DNA from: Bacteroidota bacterium
Lineage (GTDB): Bacteria; Bacteroidota; Bacteroidia; NS11-12g; UBA9320
Assembly (NCBI GenBank): GCA_013359235.1
Contig: JABWCE010000019.1
Coordinates: 1-47,199 of the forward strand
Reading direction: 5' to 3'
DNA length: 47,199 nt
The translations under genes and the position numbers were made by a program. The stretch's first letter is position 1. Each line of letters starts with the position of its first letter. Positions 16,911 to 27,276 of this stretch are shown here, piece by piece. Under the pieces are notes generated by a model. It made no database searches and was not told the DNA's origin. It saw only the letters and a program-made list of their open reading frames with translations.

Positions 16911-18005
16911 ATGACAGATACACAATCACTAAAACATGTTCCATTAAATGATTTACATATTGCAATTGGCGGTAAAATGGTACCTTTTGCAGGTTTTAAT
17001 ATGCCTGTACAGTACAGTGGACTTATTCCCGAGCATCATGCAGTGAGAAATAATGTTGGCATTTTTGATGTTTCTCACATGGGCGAATTTAAGCTAAAAG
17101 GCGAAGGTGCTTTAGACTTGATACAAAGAGTGACAAGCAACGATGCTTCTGCTCTTTTTGACGGCAAAATTCAATACTCATGTATGCCCAATGACACTGG
17201 CGGTATTGTTGATGATTTATTAGTTTACCGAAATTCAAAAGATGAATACTATCTTGTAGTAAACGCCGGAAATATTGATAAAGACTGGAACTGGCTTTGC
17301 AAGCATAATACTGCGAATGTTCAAATGCAAAATCTAAGTGACAAAATAAGTTTATTTGCAATTCAGGGTCCAAATGCAATAAAAGTAATACAAAAACTTA
17401 CAGATATAAATTTATCTGAAATCGAGTATTATTCTTTTAAAATTGGAACTCTGGCGGGCAAGTCTGATATTATAATTTCAAATACAGGATACACAGGAGC
17501 AGGTGGGTTTGAAATATATATGAACAACGAAGATGCTGAATATTTATGGAATAAAATAATGGAAGCTGGCAAAGAGTACCAAATTATACCATGTGGTCTC
17601 GGAGCAAGAGATACACTAAGGCTTGAAAAGGGATTTTGCCTGTATGGACACGATATTGATGATAATACTTCGCCAATAGAGGCTGGTTTGGGATGGATTA
17701 CAAAATTTACAAAAGAATTTACAAATAGCAATTATCATAAAAGCATTAAAGAAAATAAACCTTCAAAAAAACTTGTAGGTTTTAAAATGATAGATCGTGG
17801 AATACCTCGCCAATTTTACAATATAACAGATGGTAAAGGAAACAAAATTGGCGAAGTAACAAGCGGAACTCAAAGCCCTTCGCTCAATATTGCTATTGGT
17901 ATGGGCTATGTAAAAAGCGAAAATTCTAAAGAAGGTGCCGAAATTTTTATTGAAATTAGAGGAAAAGAACTTAAAGCACAAGTTGTAAAAATTCCTTTTT
18001 TATAA
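16911..18005 (+). CDS. gcvT: Glycine cleavage system T protein (aminomethyltransferase)
   Basis: T protein of the glycine cleavage system: releases ammonia from the aminomethyl-lipoyl H protein and passes the carbon to tetrahydrofolate. The 364-aa length is standard. Visible motifs are [12 protein letters not shown], the folate-site region [26 protein letters not shown] (with the catalytic Asp region), [11 protein letters not shown], and [20 protein letters not shown]. The C-terminal barrel carries [21 protein letters not shown]. The other gcv genes (P and H) are not in the window. A downstream FMN enzyme starts 9 bp after the stop and is likely co-transcribed. A TATTTTTG box near 16890 may be its -7 element. 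Confidence 0.97.
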   Translation: MTDTQSLKHVPLNDLHIAIGGKMVPFAGFNMPVQYSGLIPEHHAVRNNVGIFDVSHMGEFKLKGEGALDLIQRVTSNDASALFDGKIQYSCMPNDTGGIVDDLLVYRNSKDEYYLVVNAGNIDKDWNWLCKHNTANVQMQNLSDKISLFAIQGPNAIKVIQKLTDINLSEIEYYSFKIGTLAGKSDIIISNTGYTGAGGFEIYMNNEDAEYLWNKIMEAGKEYQIIPCGLGARDTLRLEKGFCLYGHDIDDNTSPIEAGLGWITKFTKEFTNSNYHKSIKENKPSKKLVGFKMIDRGIPRQFYNITDGKGNKIGEVTSGTQSPSLNIAIGMGYVKSENSKEGAEIFIEIRGKELKAQVVKIPFL

Positions 18006-18014
18006 ATTATTTTA

Positions 18015-18962
18015 ATGCAAAACAGGATTACTGAATTATTCGGAATTAAATATCCCATAATACAGGCAGGAATGATTTGGTGCAGTGGGTGGAAATTGGC
18101 ATCGGCAGTGAGCAATGCAGGCGGCTTGGGAATAATTGGTGCCGGAAGCATGTATCCTGATATTTTGCTCGAACATGTAAAAAAATGTAAAAACGCAACC
18201 GATAAACCATTTGCTGTAAACCTTCCACTGCTGTACCCTGATATTGATAAACACATTCAAACTCTAATAAACGAAGGGGTAAAAATAGCATTTACATCAG
18301 CCGGCAATCCGGCAACATATACACCAATATTAAAACAACATGGAATAAAAGTAGTACATGTTGTTGCCAACGAAAAATTTGCAGTAAAAGCCGAACAATG
18401 CGGAGCAGATGCAATAGTTGCCGAGGGTTTTGAAGCTGGTGGTCATAATGGAAGAGAAGAAACAACAACAATGTGTTTAATTCCTCATATAGTAAAAAGT
18501 GTAAAAATACCTGTAATTGCAGCAGGAGGTATAGGTACAGGGCGTACAATGCTTGCTGCTATTGCACTTGGGGCAGAAGCTGTACAAATTGGTAGCCGTT
18601 TTGTATTAAGCGAAGAATCATCAGCTCATATAAATTTTAAAAATGAAATATTAAAAGCAAAAGACGGCAGTACTGAACTTTCGCTCAAAAAACTCACCCC
18701 TGTAAGATTACTTAAAAATAAATTTTATGAAAAAGTGAAAGATGCAGAAACAAAAGGAGCTTCGATTGATGAATTGCAGGTTTTGCTCGGAAAGGGCAGA
18801 GCAAAAAAAGGAATGTTTGAAGGTGAACTTGACGAAGGTGAACTTGAAATTGGACAAATAAGCTCATACATAAAAGATATTTTACCTGCAAGAGTTATAG
18901 TTGAAAATATTGTAAGAGAATACAACGAAGCCTTGAGAGAAATTAAAGATAAATTCATTTAA
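18015..18962 (+). CDS. Nitronate monooxygenase / FabK-like FMN enzyme
   Basis: A TIM-barrel FMN protein of 315 aa. The family covers nitronate monooxygenase (detoxifies alkyl nitronates) and FabK enoyl-ACP reductase, which are hard to separate by eye. Motifs: the opening KYPIIQAGMIWCSGWKLASAVSNAGGLG, VVAEGFEAGGHNGREETTTM (catalytic-His region H-N-G), and the phosphate-binding IPVIAAGGIGTGRTMLAAIALGAEAVQIGSRF stretch. The C-terminus (GRAKKGMFEGELDEGELEIGQ) resembles FabK-like members. It lies 9 bp after gcvT and 9 bp before the M16 protease, suggesting one transcript. If this genome lacks fabI it could be the enoyl reductase, which needs the rest of the genome to decide. Confidence 0.8.
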   Translation: MQNRITELFGIKYPIIQAGMIWCSGWKLASAVSNAGGLGIIGAGSMYPDILLEHVKKCKNATDKPFAVNLPLLYPDIDKHIQTLINEGVKIAFTSAGNPATYTPILKQHGIKVVHVVANEKFAVKAEQCGADAIVAEGFEAGGHNGREETTTMCLIPHIVKSVKIPVIAAGGIGTGRTMLAAIALGAEAVQIGSRFVLSEESSAHINFKNEILKAKDGSTELSLKKLTPVRLLKNKFYEKVKDAETKGASIDELQVLLGKGRAKKGMFEGELDEGELEIGQISSYIKDILPARVIVENIVREYNEALREIKDKFI

Positions 18963-18971
18963 AAAATTAAA

Positions 18972-20201
18972 ATGAGTTTTATCATCGAAAATTTTAATAA
19001 TGGGATAAGACTTGCTTACAAAAAAGCCTTAAATACAAGAATTTCTCACATTGGAATAACATTTAACACAGGTAGCCGCGACGAAAATAAAAACCAAATC
19101 GGATTAGCTCATATACTTGAGCACATGCTTTTTAAAGGCACAAAAAAACACAATTGGAATTACATACTCAATAGTATAGAAATGGTAGGAGGCGAAATGA
19201 ATGCCTTTACAACCAAAGAAAAAACATGTATTTATGCATCGTTAATTTGCGACAAAACACAATTGGCTATTGAACTTCTTGCCGATATTTCACTTAATTC
19301 GGTTTTCCCGGAAATTGAACTTGAAAAAGAAAAAAAAGTGATAGTTGACGAAATAGATATGTATGCTGACAACCCTGAAGAAATGATTGTTGACGAGTTT
19401 TATGAAAATATTTTCAATAATCATTCATTAGGCACAAATATACTCGGAAACAAAAGTAACATTGTAAAATATACACGAAACGACGTTGTAAATTTTGCAA
19501 CAAAACTTTTCAATTATGGTCAAATGGTTATTTCATATTGCGGACCTATTGAAATTGAAGAAATAAAAAAACTTTGCAAAAAATATTTCGAAAATCATAA
19601 GTTTGAAAAAAATGTACTTCAAAGAACCAAACCCAATGAAATAAAGACTTTCAATATTTTAAAAAAAACTCAAAATCATCAGTGCCATATAATTATAGGC
19701 AAAAAAGCATACGATATGTTTGATAAAAAAAGAACAGCTTTAATGTTTCTTGCCAATATACTTGGCGGACCGGCTCTAAATTCAATTTTAAACATCACAC
19801 TTCGTGAAAAATACGGAATTACTTATGGAGTAGAAGCAGCATATAATTATTTTTCAGATACTGGTTTGTTTTACATTCAATGGACTTCTGATATTGTAAA
19901 CCTCGAAAAATCAATTAAAATTGTTAAATCAGAACTCTTAAAAATAATATCAAAACCTATTACCGAAAAGCAATTTGAGCAATACAAAACACAATTCAAA
20001 GGTCAGCTCATAATGGCTGAAGAAAGCAACCAAGGTTTGATGATTATGATGGGCAGAAGCCTTCTTGACTTTAATGATATAGAAACATTAGATAAGGTTT
20101 TATCTGAAATTGATGAAATTAATACTCAAACCTTACAAAACATTGCAATTGAAATTTTAAACCCTGACAATATGAGCATGTTAGTTTATAAACCTGAATA
20201 A
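18972..20201 (+). CDS. M16-family zinc metallopeptidase (single-domain, active-site type)
   Basis: A 409-aa inverzincin (pitrilysin/insulinase/MPP family). It has the inverted zinc motif H47-I-L-E50-H51 and the third ligand E127 (VDEIDMY) about 76 residues later, so it should be catalytically active. The C-terminal half contains the second inactive M16 fold with the Arg/Tyr region REKYGITYGVEAAYNYF. No signal peptide is seen; the N-terminus begins directly with FIIENFNNGIRLAYKK, so a cytoplasmic place is likely. Known relatives cleave short peptides. Third gene of the gcvT-NMO-M16 run, with 9-bp spacing. Confidence 0.92.
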   Translation: MSFIIENFNNGIRLAYKKALNTRISHIGITFNTGSRDENKNQIGLAHILEHMLFKGTKKHNWNYILNSIEMVGGEMNAFTTKEKTCIYASLICDKTQLAIELLADISLNSVFPEIELEKEKKVIVDEIDMYADNPEEMIVDEFYENIFNNHSLGTNILGNKSNIVKYTRNDVVNFATKLFNYGQMVISYCGPIEIEEIKKLCKKYFENHKFEKNVLQRTKPNEIKTFNILKKTQNHQCHIIIGKKAYDMFDKKRTALMFLANILGGPALNSILNITLREKYGITYGVEAAYNYFSDTGLFYIQWTSDIVNLEKSIKIVKSELLKIISKPITEKQFEQYKTQFKGQLIMAEESNQGLMIMMGRSLLDFNDIETLDKVLSEIDEINTQTLQNIAIEILNPDNMSMLVYKPE

Positions 20202-20317
20202 TTTATTTTTGTTAAGTAATTAAAAATAAGAAATAAAAATAATATTATTTCGTTTTTTTATAAAAAATTCCGTTAATTGCATAACTTTTTCAAAAAAAAA
20301 CAACAACAAAAAGTAAA

Positions 20318-21223
20318 ATGAAATATCGTTTAATTTTTTTGCTATTCATACTTTTTTTAGTATCTGATATTGCATATTCGCAGAGATGGAGGCGTGAAAG
20401 TACACTTGATATGGGAATTTTTGCCGGAGGAAGCAATTATAGAGGAGAACTTACAAATTTCAAATTTTTTGAAACACGCGGTACCCATTTTGCAGCAGGT
20501 CTTGTTGCAAAATACAATATAGGTCAAAGATTAACTTTTAAATTGGGTGCAACAAGAGGAAGCCTTAGTGGTGATGATAATTGGTATGCCGACAAAGAAG
20601 AAAACAGATTGAGAAACCTACATTTCAAAAGTATTCTTTGGGATTTTAACGGTGGAATAGATGTAAATTTACGATTGCTTGACCGCCGTAAACAAAGAGG
20701 TTTTGTGCCATATTTTACTACAGGCATATCGGTTTTTAAATTTAACCCGATGGCTCAGTTTTTTTATAATGTAAACAGTCCGCATAATACAGGAACAAAC
20801 GGGTATGAAAACCTTGCAAGCCGTAATGAAGAATGGGTAAACCTGCAAACACTTAGCACCGAAGGACAACAAACTGCCGAATACAATGATTTAAAACGAT
20901 ACAGCCTTACACAACTTGCAATACCTATAGGTTTCGGGTTAAAAACATATATGAACTCACGGTGGATATTATCGCTTGAATACAGTGTTAGAAAAACGTT
21001 TACTGATTATATTGATGATGTGAGTGGAAAATATGCCGAAAATTTCTTTATAGAAAGCCAATACGGACCAATGGCATCAGCAATGGCAGACCCAGGCGAG
21101 CAACTGCACGAAGCCGGAACATTAAGAGGAAATCCCAAAAACAAAGATTTATATTCAATATTTGGTATTACATTAACTTACAGACTAATTCAAAATAAAG
21201 TTAAATGTTTTCAGTTTAGGTAA
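20318..21223 (+). CDS. DUF6089-family outer-membrane beta-barrel protein (first copy)
   Basis: A 301-aa exported protein (signal MKYRLIFLLFILFLVSDIAYS) with the DUF6089 pattern: DMGIFAGGSNYRGEL after the signal, KYNIGQRLTFKLGATRGSLSGDD, FVPYFTTGISVFKFNP, and a conserved LSLEYSVRKTFTDYIDDVSGKY stretch. It ends with aromatic strands (GITLTYRL). The family is found next to uppS and bamA across Bacteroidota and is thought to be an 8- to 10-strand barrel, but no function has been assigned. The paralogue that follows (21325) is shorter and about as divergent as family members usually are, so the duplication looks old. The 102-bp gap between the two genes has a TATTTTTG box (21257-21264). Confidence 0.85.
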   Translation: MKYRLIFLLFILFLVSDIAYSQRWRRESTLDMGIFAGGSNYRGELTNFKFFETRGTHFAAGLVAKYNIGQRLTFKLGATRGSLSGDDNWYADKEENRLRNLHFKSILWDFNGGIDVNLRLLDRRKQRGFVPYFTTGISVFKFNPMAQFFYNVNSPHNTGTNGYENLASRNEEWVNLQTLSTEGQQTAEYNDLKRYSLTQLAIPIGFGLKTYMNSRWILSLEYSVRKTFTDYIDDVSGKYAENFFIESQYGPMASAMADPGEQLHEAGTLRGNPKNKDLYSIFGITLTYRLIQNKVKCFQFR

Positions 21224-21324
21224 TACTTTTTACTAAACTTCATTCAAAAAAAATTATATTTTTGCACCCTTAAATAAAATCTATTATTGTAACAATAGAT
21301 ACATTATAGTCGTTTTAATCATTA

Positions 21325-22164
21325 ATGAGTCAAAAAAAATTTAAAATATTTTTAATTTCACTTTTAGTGTTTGGCACTAATATATCATTGGCTCAAAAAT
21401 GGGAAATTGGAGGCTTGTTGGGTGCATCAAATTATAACGGCGAGCTAGCACGAGAAATAGTTTTAAAAGAAACACACCTTGCAGGAGGTATATACATGAG
21501 GTATAATCTGGGGAAATATTTTTCGGTAAAACCAGCTTTAAATGTAGGTACAATAAGCGGAAACGATAAAAATTTTAAAGAAAATAAAAATCGCAATTTA
21601 AGTTTCAGATCTAATATTACAGAATTATCGGTAAATATGGAATTTAATTTTCGCCCATTTGGTTCGCAAGTTCGAACAGAAAATTTCACACCATATCTGC
21701 AACTTGGTATTGCAGGTTTCAGATTTAACCCAAAAACAAAATACAACGGCGACATTTTTGAACTTCACAACCTACATACCGAAGGGCAAACAAACAAAGA
21801 AATGTATAAATTATATCAAATTGCAATACCATTTGGTATAGGATTCAAATGGGAAATGAGTGAAAATATGATATTTGGATATGAGTTTGTATATCGCAAA
21901 ACTTTTACCGATTATCTTGACGATGTGAGCAAAAGATACCCAGATTTGACCGAACAGAAAAAAAAGTTTGGTACAGTATCGGCAGCATTGTCAGACCGTT
22001 CGGTTGAGGTAGAAGGAGTTACATCGCCACTTAGCACAACAGATGATATGAGAGGCGACCCCGCTCTTAAAGACTGGTACATGTTTTCAATGTTTTCATT
22101 TACTTACAGATTCACACCAATTATTTGCTGGCCCAAAAAGCCACCCGTATTATGGGATTATTAG
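21325..22164 (+). CDS. DUF6089-family outer-membrane beta-barrel protein (second copy)
   Basis: A 279-aa paralogue of the preceding gene, with signal peptide ([18 protein letters not shown]). It shares [60 protein letters not shown], and [24 protein letters not shown]. It differs in its loops and lacks the long insertion around residues 150-180 of the first copy. Its last codons overlap the start of uppS (22152-22164), indicating translational coupling. A TATTTTTG at 21257-21264 is a plausible -7 box and would make this the first gene of the uppS-bamA transcript. Confidence 0.87.
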   Translation: MSQKKFKIFLISLLVFGTNISLAQKWEIGGLLGASNYNGELAREIVLKETHLAGGIYMRYNLGKYFSVKPALNVGTISGNDKNFKENKNRNLSFRSNITELSVNMEFNFRPFGSQVRTENFTPYLQLGIAGFRFNPKTKYNGDIFELHNLHTEGQTNKEMYKLYQIAIPFGIGFKWEMSENMIFGYEFVYRKTFTDYLDDVSKRYPDLTEQKKKFGTVSAALSDRSVEVEGVTSPLSTTDDMRGDPALKDWYMFSMFSFTYRFTPIICWPKKPPVLWDY

Positions 22165-22889
22165 AAAAAATAGATAAAAATAAACTCCCATTACACATAG
22201 CCATAATAATGGACGGCAATGGTCGTTGGGCAAAAAAAAGAGGTTTTTTAAGAATTTTTGGACACGAAAATGGAGTAAAGGCTGTTAGAGAATCATGCGA
22301 AGCATGTGCCGAATTAGGAGTAAAATATCTTACACTATATGCCTTTAGTACCGAAAACTGGAACCGCCCTCAAGACGAAATCAATGCCCTGATGACTTTA
22401 TTAGTTAAAACTATAAAAGCCGAAACAGAAACATTAATTAAAAATAATATAAGATTAAAAACAATAGGTGATTTTGAAAAACTGCCAAAAAATTGCCAGA
22501 ATGAATTAAATAAACTCATCAAAATTACTGAAAACAATACTCGTACAACCTTGATTCTTGCTCTTAGCTACAGTTCAAAATGGGATATTGTAAATTCAGT
22601 TAAAAAAATTGCTCAATTAGTAAAAGATGGAATACTTGAAGTTGAACAAATAAACGATGAAACATTGAGTAAAGAATTAACTACAGGACCCTTCCCTCAT
22701 CCAGAACTACTTATTAGAACAAGTGGCGAATACCGCTTGAGCAATTTTTTGCTTTGGGAACTTGCCTATAGCGAATTTTATTTTACAGATACACTTTGGC
22801 CCGATTTTAATAAAAATGAACTTTACAAAGCAATTATAAATTATCAAAACAGAGAAAGAAGATTTGGAAAAACAAGCGAACAATTATAA
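22152..22889 (+). CDS. uppS: Isoprenyl transferase (undecaprenyl diphosphate synthase)
   Basis: Builds the C55 lipid carrier used for peptidoglycan, O-antigen and capsule units. I choose the ATG at 22152 ([10 protein letters not shown]) over the upstream alternative TTG codon at 22125. Cis-prenyltransferase motifs: [17 protein letters not shown] (catalytic Asp), [29 protein letters not shown], and [28 protein letters not shown]. The last has Glu-Tyr where the classical motif is G-E-x-R-I-S-N-F, as in other members. 245 aa, typical length. It overlaps the preceding barrel gene by 13 bases and bamA by about 26, a tightly coupled envelope operon. Confidence 0.97.
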   Translation: MGLLEKIDKNKLPLHIAIIMDGNGRWAKKRGFLRIFGHENGVKAVRESCEACAELGVKYLTLYAFSTENWNRPQDEINALMTLLVKTIKAETETLIKNNIRLKTIGDFEKLPKNCQNELNKLIKITENNTRTTLILALSYSSKWDIVNSVKKIAQLVKDGILEVEQINDETLSKELTTGPFPHPELLIRTSGEYRLSNFLLWELAYSEFYFTDTLWPDFNKNELYKAIINYQNRERRFGKTSEQL

Positions 22890-25416
22890 TATTAAAAAAT
22901 TGCTAAAAGATATACTTTTTTTAAGCATTATTCTTTTTGCATTTCAATCAAATGTATTGGCACAAGCAAATGATTCAAACTATATAGATTTGAATTATTT
23001 AACACCCAATAAATACACAATAGGTAAGATTAAGGTAACAGGGTCGCAGTATATTGATAAAAACGTAATAGTTTCAATATCGGGCTTGTATTTGGGACAA
23101 ATAATAAGTGTACCTGGTGAAGAAATAAGAAAAGCTTTGGAAATTTTATGGAAACAAGAACTTTTTTCTGACCTGAAAATATATTGTACCTCGCTAAAAG
23201 ATAATGTTATAAATCTTGAAATTTACTTAAAAGAACGCCCCCGTTTATCAAAATATTCGATTAGAGGTTTGAAAAAGAGCGAAACAAAAAATGTAAAAGA
23301 CGAAATAGATTTTGAAGCAGACCAAATAATTACCGAAAATCTTATAAACAAAACAAGTAATAAAATTAAAAATTATTTCTACAAAAAAGGATTTTATAAT
23401 GTAAAAGTATTCATTACTACTGTAAATGACACAACAAAAGAAGGTAGAAAAATTTTGAGAATTTACATTAACAAAGGCAAAAGAGTAAAAATTTATAAAA
23501 TTGATGTAGAAGGAAACGAAAAAGTAAGTGATAAAAAATTGATTTCGGTAATAAAAAAGCCTAAACCCAAAAGAAACAAATTAAATATTTTTGCATCATC
23601 AAAATTTATAGAAGATACTTATGAAGAAGAAAAACATAAAATTATAGACAAATACGCCTCTTTAGGGTTTAGAGATGCAATGATAATAAAAGATTCAATT
23701 TATAAAATAAAACCCAATTTGCTAAACATTAAAATTACCGTAAAAGAAGGTAAAAAATATTATTTCAGAAATATTACTTTTAATGGAAATACAAAATATA
23801 CAAATGCTGAATTAGCAAAAATATTGGGGATTAAAAAAGGAGAAGTTTACAACCAAGCAAAGCTCGATAGCCGATTGAATATGAGTGCAGATGGATTTGA
23901 CATTTCAAGCCTATATATGGACGATGGCTATTTGTTTTTTAATATTAATCCCGTTGAAACAAATGTTGAAAACGACTCAATTGACATAGAAATTAGAATT
24001 TATGAAGGCAAACAGGCAACAATAAACAAAGTATTAGTTTCGGGAAATGACAAAACGAGCGATCATGTGATTTTAAGGCAATTAAGAACTGTACCTGGTG
24101 ATAAATTTAGTAGAGCAAACATACAGCGTTCAATTAGAGAATTGGCACAACTTAACTATTTTGACCCCGAAAAACTTGGTGTAAACCCAATTCCAAACCC
24201 ACAAAACGGAACAGTAGATATTGAATACAAGGTAGTTGAAAAACCATCAGACCAAATAGAAGCTTCGGGTGGCTGGGGTGGTGTTGGAGGATTTATCGGT
24301 ACAATAGGATTAACTTTAAATAATTTTTCTACTAAACGAATGCTTAAAAAAGGTGCTTGGGATCCTATACCTGCTGGTGATGGGCAAAGAATTTCGCTTA
24401 GAGTTCAAAGCAATGGGCTTGGATATAGAACTTATAATTTTTCATTTAACGAACCATGGTTAGGCGGCAAAAAACCTAATTCTTTTAGTATAAGTATATA
24501 CCATTCTTTACAAACCAATCTTTATTTAGGAGGTTTTACTAAAAAAGATGACAAATACCAATTTTTAAGAACTACGGGAGCTTCTGTTTCGCTTGGAAAA
24601 TACATGAAATGGCCCGATGATTATTTTACAATAAGCAATAGCTTGAATTATCAAAGGTATAAATTTAAAGATAATGGATATTTTGGATTTGGCGGAGAAA
24701 GTGGTTTAGGTTTTACCGAAGGATACGCTAATAACATAAATATACAAACTGTAATTTCACGAAATTCTACCGACCAACCAATATTTCCAATGGGGGGGTC
24801 ATCATTTTCACTTATTACTCAATTTACTCCTCCTTACTCATTATTAAATGGCAAAAATTACAATAGTATTTCGATGGAAGACAAGTTCAGATGGCTTGAA
24901 TACTATAAATTTAAAGTTGAAGCTACCTGGTATCATCGAATAGTTGAAAAACTTATTCTTGCAACTTCTTTCAAATTCGGGTTTTTAAATTATTACAATA
25001 AAGATGTTGGATATTCTCCATTCGAGAGATTTAAACTTGGAGGAACCGGACTTATAGGCTGGAATTTGTATGGTTCAGAGGTAATTTCAATGCGTGGTTA
25101 TGACCAGTTTACAAAAGGTAGTGGTGCTGTAAATTTTAATAAATATACTATTGAATTGAGGTATCCTATAAGTACAAATCCATCAGCAACCGTATATGTT
25201 CACACATTTATTGAAGGAGGAAATGCATTTTATTCATTAAAAGAATATAATCCTTTTAAAATTTATAGAACTGCCGGTACGGGTGTGAGGTTTTTTCTGC
25301 CTATGTTTGGTTTGCTGGGTCTTGATTGTGGATGGAAATTTGATAATGCACCATTTAACGAAACTGTTTCGCAAAAGAAATTTCTTTTCCAGTTTTTCAT
25401 AGGACCGCAATTTTAA
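22864..25416 (+). CDS. bamA: Outer-membrane protein assembly factor BamA
   Basis: Central component of the machinery that folds barrel proteins into the outer membrane. 850 aa with signal peptide ([19 protein letters not shown]), about five POTRA domains (to roughly residue 470, e.g. [75 protein letters not shown]) and a C-terminal Omp85 barrel. Lid-loop-type motifs include SMRGYDQF, and the chain ends in a Phe (FQFFIGPQF). No ATG exists before the signal peptide. The possible starts are TTG 22864 (used here, inside uppS) or TTG 22900, just after the uppS stop. Bacteroidota usually place OmpH/Skp chaperone genes next; here they are absent. Confidence 0.96.
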   Translation: MEKQANNYNIKKLLKDILFLSIILFAFQSNVLAQANDSNYIDLNYLTPNKYTIGKIKVTGSQYIDKNVIVSISGLYLGQIISVPGEEIRKALEILWKQELFSDLKIYCTSLKDNVINLEIYLKERPRLSKYSIRGLKKSETKNVKDEIDFEADQIITENLINKTSNKIKNYFYKKGFYNVKVFITTVNDTTKEGRKILRIYINKGKRVKIYKIDVEGNEKVSDKKLISVIKKPKPKRNKLNIFASSKFIEDTYEEEKHKIIDKYASLGFRDAMIIKDSIYKIKPNLLNIKITVKEGKKYYFRNITFNGNTKYTNAELAKILGIKKGEVYNQAKLDSRLNMSADGFDISSLYMDDGYLFFNINPVETNVENDSIDIEIRIYEGKQATINKVLVSGNDKTSDHVILRQLRTVPGDKFSRANIQRSIRELAQLNYFDPEKLGVNPIPNPQNGTVDIEYKVVEKPSDQIEASGGWGGVGGFIGTIGLTLNNFSTKRMLKKGAWDPIPAGDGQRISLRVQSNGLGYRTYNFSFNEPWLGGKKPNSFSISIYHSLQTNLYLGGFTKKDDKYQFLRTTGASVSLGKYMKWPDDYFTISNSLNYQRYKFKDNGYFGFGGESGLGFTEGYANNINIQTVISRNSTDQPIFPMGGSSFSLITQFTPPYSLLNGKNYNSISMEDKFRWLEYYKFKVEATWYHRIVEKLILATSFKFGFLNYYNKDVGYSPFERFKLGGTGLIGWNLYGSEVISMRGYDQFTKGSGAVNFNKYTIELRYPISTNPSATVYVHTFIEGGNAFYSLKEYNPFKIYRTAGTGVRFFLPMFGLLGLDCGWKFDNAPFNETVSQKKFLFQFFIGPQF

Positions 25417-25571
25417 AAAAAGAATTTCGTTGTTTTAATGAAATAAATTCTATTAAAAATATAATTTTCTCATTTTTAGAAAATAATTTAACTGAAAATC
25501 AGTGATTTGAATTTTTTTACGTTTTCAACAGTGTATTTTTTTAAAAAGTTTTATTATACTTGCATATAATA

Positions 25572-26915
25572 ATGAGTAAGTTAAAAGTTTTTATTGTTGA
25601 AGATGACCCCATTTATGGGAAAATGATAAAATACAACCTTTCATTAAATCCTGATATTGAAACTGAATTGTTTGAAAATGCTGAAAGTTTTTTGAAAAAA
25701 CTTGATGAAAATCCTCAATTAGTTACACTTGATTATTCTTTACCAGATATGACAGGTGAAGAGGTTCTGAAAAGAATTAGAAAATACAACTCAGAAATAC
25801 CTGTTGTAATTGTATCAGGACAAGAAAATTTGAAAACCGCTATAAAACTTCTCAAAGACGGAGCCTACGATTATCTGACAAAAGATGAAGAAACCAAAGA
25901 CAGAATTTGGAACATAATTAAAAACATAAGAGAAAATTTTAATCTAAAAGAGGAAATTTCTCAATTAAAAGACCAGATTTCAAAGCAGTTCGATTTATCA
26001 AAAACAGTTATTGGAATAAGCCCGGTTATGAAAAAAGTTTATTCGCTGGTGCAAAAAGCTGTGAATTCATCAATTACTGTATCAATTACTGGTGAAACAG
26101 GGGTAGGAAAAGAAGTAATAGCTAAAGCAATACATCATAACTCAAAGTTAAAAAACAAACCATTTGTAAGTGTAAATATTACAGCCATTCCAAAAGATCT
26201 TATTGAGTCTGAACTTTTTGGGCACGAAAAAGGTTCATTTACTGGTGCAATAGCTCGTAGAATCGGAAAATTTGAAGAAGCAAACGGAGGAACATTATTT
26301 CTTGATGAGATTGGTGAAATGGATATAAATATGCAATCAAAGTTACTTCGTGTTTTGCAAGAAAAAGAAATTACCAGGGTAGGAGGTACCGGGGTTATAA
26401 AAATTTCGTGCCGTATAATTGCAGCAACCCACCGCGATCTTGCAGAAGAAGTACGTAAGGGAAATTTCAGAGAAGATTTGTATTATCGTCTCCTTGGTTT
26501 ACCTATTCAAATTCCGCCACTTAGAATGAGAGGTAACGATATTCTTTTGCTTGCAAAACATTTTATAAATGAATATGTAAATGATAATGAAATAGAAAAA
26601 ATTTCTCTCTCGGCAGATTCACATCAAAAATTATTGAAATATGAATGGCCGGGTAATGTTAGAGAACTTAAGGCTGTTATTGAGCTTGCATGCGTTATGT
26701 GTGAAAATAATACAATAATGCCTGATGATATTCAGTTCAGCAAAAACTATTCAATGGATAGTTTACTTGCCAAGGAAATGCCATTGAGAGATTATTTAAA
26801 TAATATCATAAAACATTATCTGATGAAATACAATGATGATGTTGTTTTGGTTTCAAAAAAACTCAGAATAGGTAAATCTACTATTTACAGAATGTTACAA
26901 AAAAAAGCAATTTAA
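25572..26915 (+). CDS. Sigma-54-dependent response regulator (NtrC type)
   Basis: A 447-aa DNA-binding activator. The start is the ATG at 25572 (MSKLKVFIVEDD); an alternative TTG at 25560 adds only four residues. Domains: receiver 1-120 (acidic E10-D11-D12, phosphoacceptor D54 in LDYSLPDM, K in LTKDEE); AAA+ 140-380 (Walker A GETGVGKE from 174, GSFTGA 221-226, Walker B FLDEIGEM with D245, arginine region REDLYYRLLGLPIQIPPLR); C-terminal Fis-type helix-turn-helix (SKKLRIGKSTIYRMLQ). The sigma-54 contact loop is GSFTGA instead of the common GAFTGA. The next gene is an Hpt protein and there is no kinase nearby, so this is probably part of a phosphorelay fed from elsewhere. Confidence 0.95.
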   Translation: MSKLKVFIVEDDPIYGKMIKYNLSLNPDIETELFENAESFLKKLDENPQLVTLDYSLPDMTGEEVLKRIRKYNSEIPVVIVSGQENLKTAIKLLKDGAYDYLTKDEETKDRIWNIIKNIRENFNLKEEISQLKDQISKQFDLSKTVIGISPVMKKVYSLVQKAVNSSITVSITGETGVGKEVIAKAIHHNSKLKNKPFVSVNITAIPKDLIESELFGHEKGSFTGAIARRIGKFEEANGGTLFLDEIGEMDINMQSKLLRVLQEKEITRVGGTGVIKISCRIIAATHRDLAEEVRKGNFREDLYYRLLGLPIQIPPLRMRGNDILLLAKHFINEYVNDNEIEKISLSADSHQKLLKYEWPGNVRELKAVIELACVMCENNTIMPDDIQFSKNYSMDSLLAKEMPLRDYLNNIIKHYLMKYNDDVVLVSKKLRIGKSTIYRMLQKKAI

Positions 26916-26937
26916 TTTTTTTACTATATTTTTTACA

Positions 26938-27276
26938 ATGGAGCCCAAATTATACAATCTTGAACAAATTGAACTTATGGCCGAAGGCAATAAAGAATTT
27001 GTAATGACAATGGTAAATATGTTCATCGAATTGACGCCTGACCTTATTAATAAAATTAAAAAAGGGTTGGTTGATAATAATTATGATGAAATAAAATCAC
27101 AAGCTCATAAGCTGAAACCTTCAATTGATATGATGGGAATAGTTTCGGCAAAAAACGAAATCAGAGAAATAGAAAAACTTGCTCTCGAAAGAGCTGATGT
27201 TTATACTTTAAATAATAAAATTACATATCTCGAAACCACGCTAAACAAAGTACTCGAACAATTAAAATCACTTTAG
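26938..27276 (+). CDS. Stand-alone histidine phosphotransfer (Hpt) domain protein
   Basis: A 112-aa four-helix protein. The phosphoacceptor is H57 in SQAHKLKPSIDMMG, matching the Hpt core H-K-L-K-x-S. The N-terminal helix (IELMAEGNKEFVMTMVNMFIEL) and the C-terminal helices (KNEIREIEKLAL, ITYLETTLNKVLEQLK) complete the fold. It follows the response regulator by 22 bp and very likely shares its transcript, so it probably shuttles phosphate between a hybrid kinase elsewhere and that regulator. Its 3' end overlaps that of convergent pdxJ by 9 bases. Confidence 0.85.
   Translation: MEPKLYNLEQIELMAEGNKEFVMTMVNMFIELTPDLINKIKKGLVDNNYDEIKSQAHKLKPSIDMMGIVSAKNEIREIEKLALERADVYTLNNKITYLETTLNKVLEQLKSL

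Noticed and set aside
25540-25571. Possible -24/-12 sigma-54 promoter before the response regulator
   Set aside because: TTGCA is present but there is no GG at the right distance upstream.
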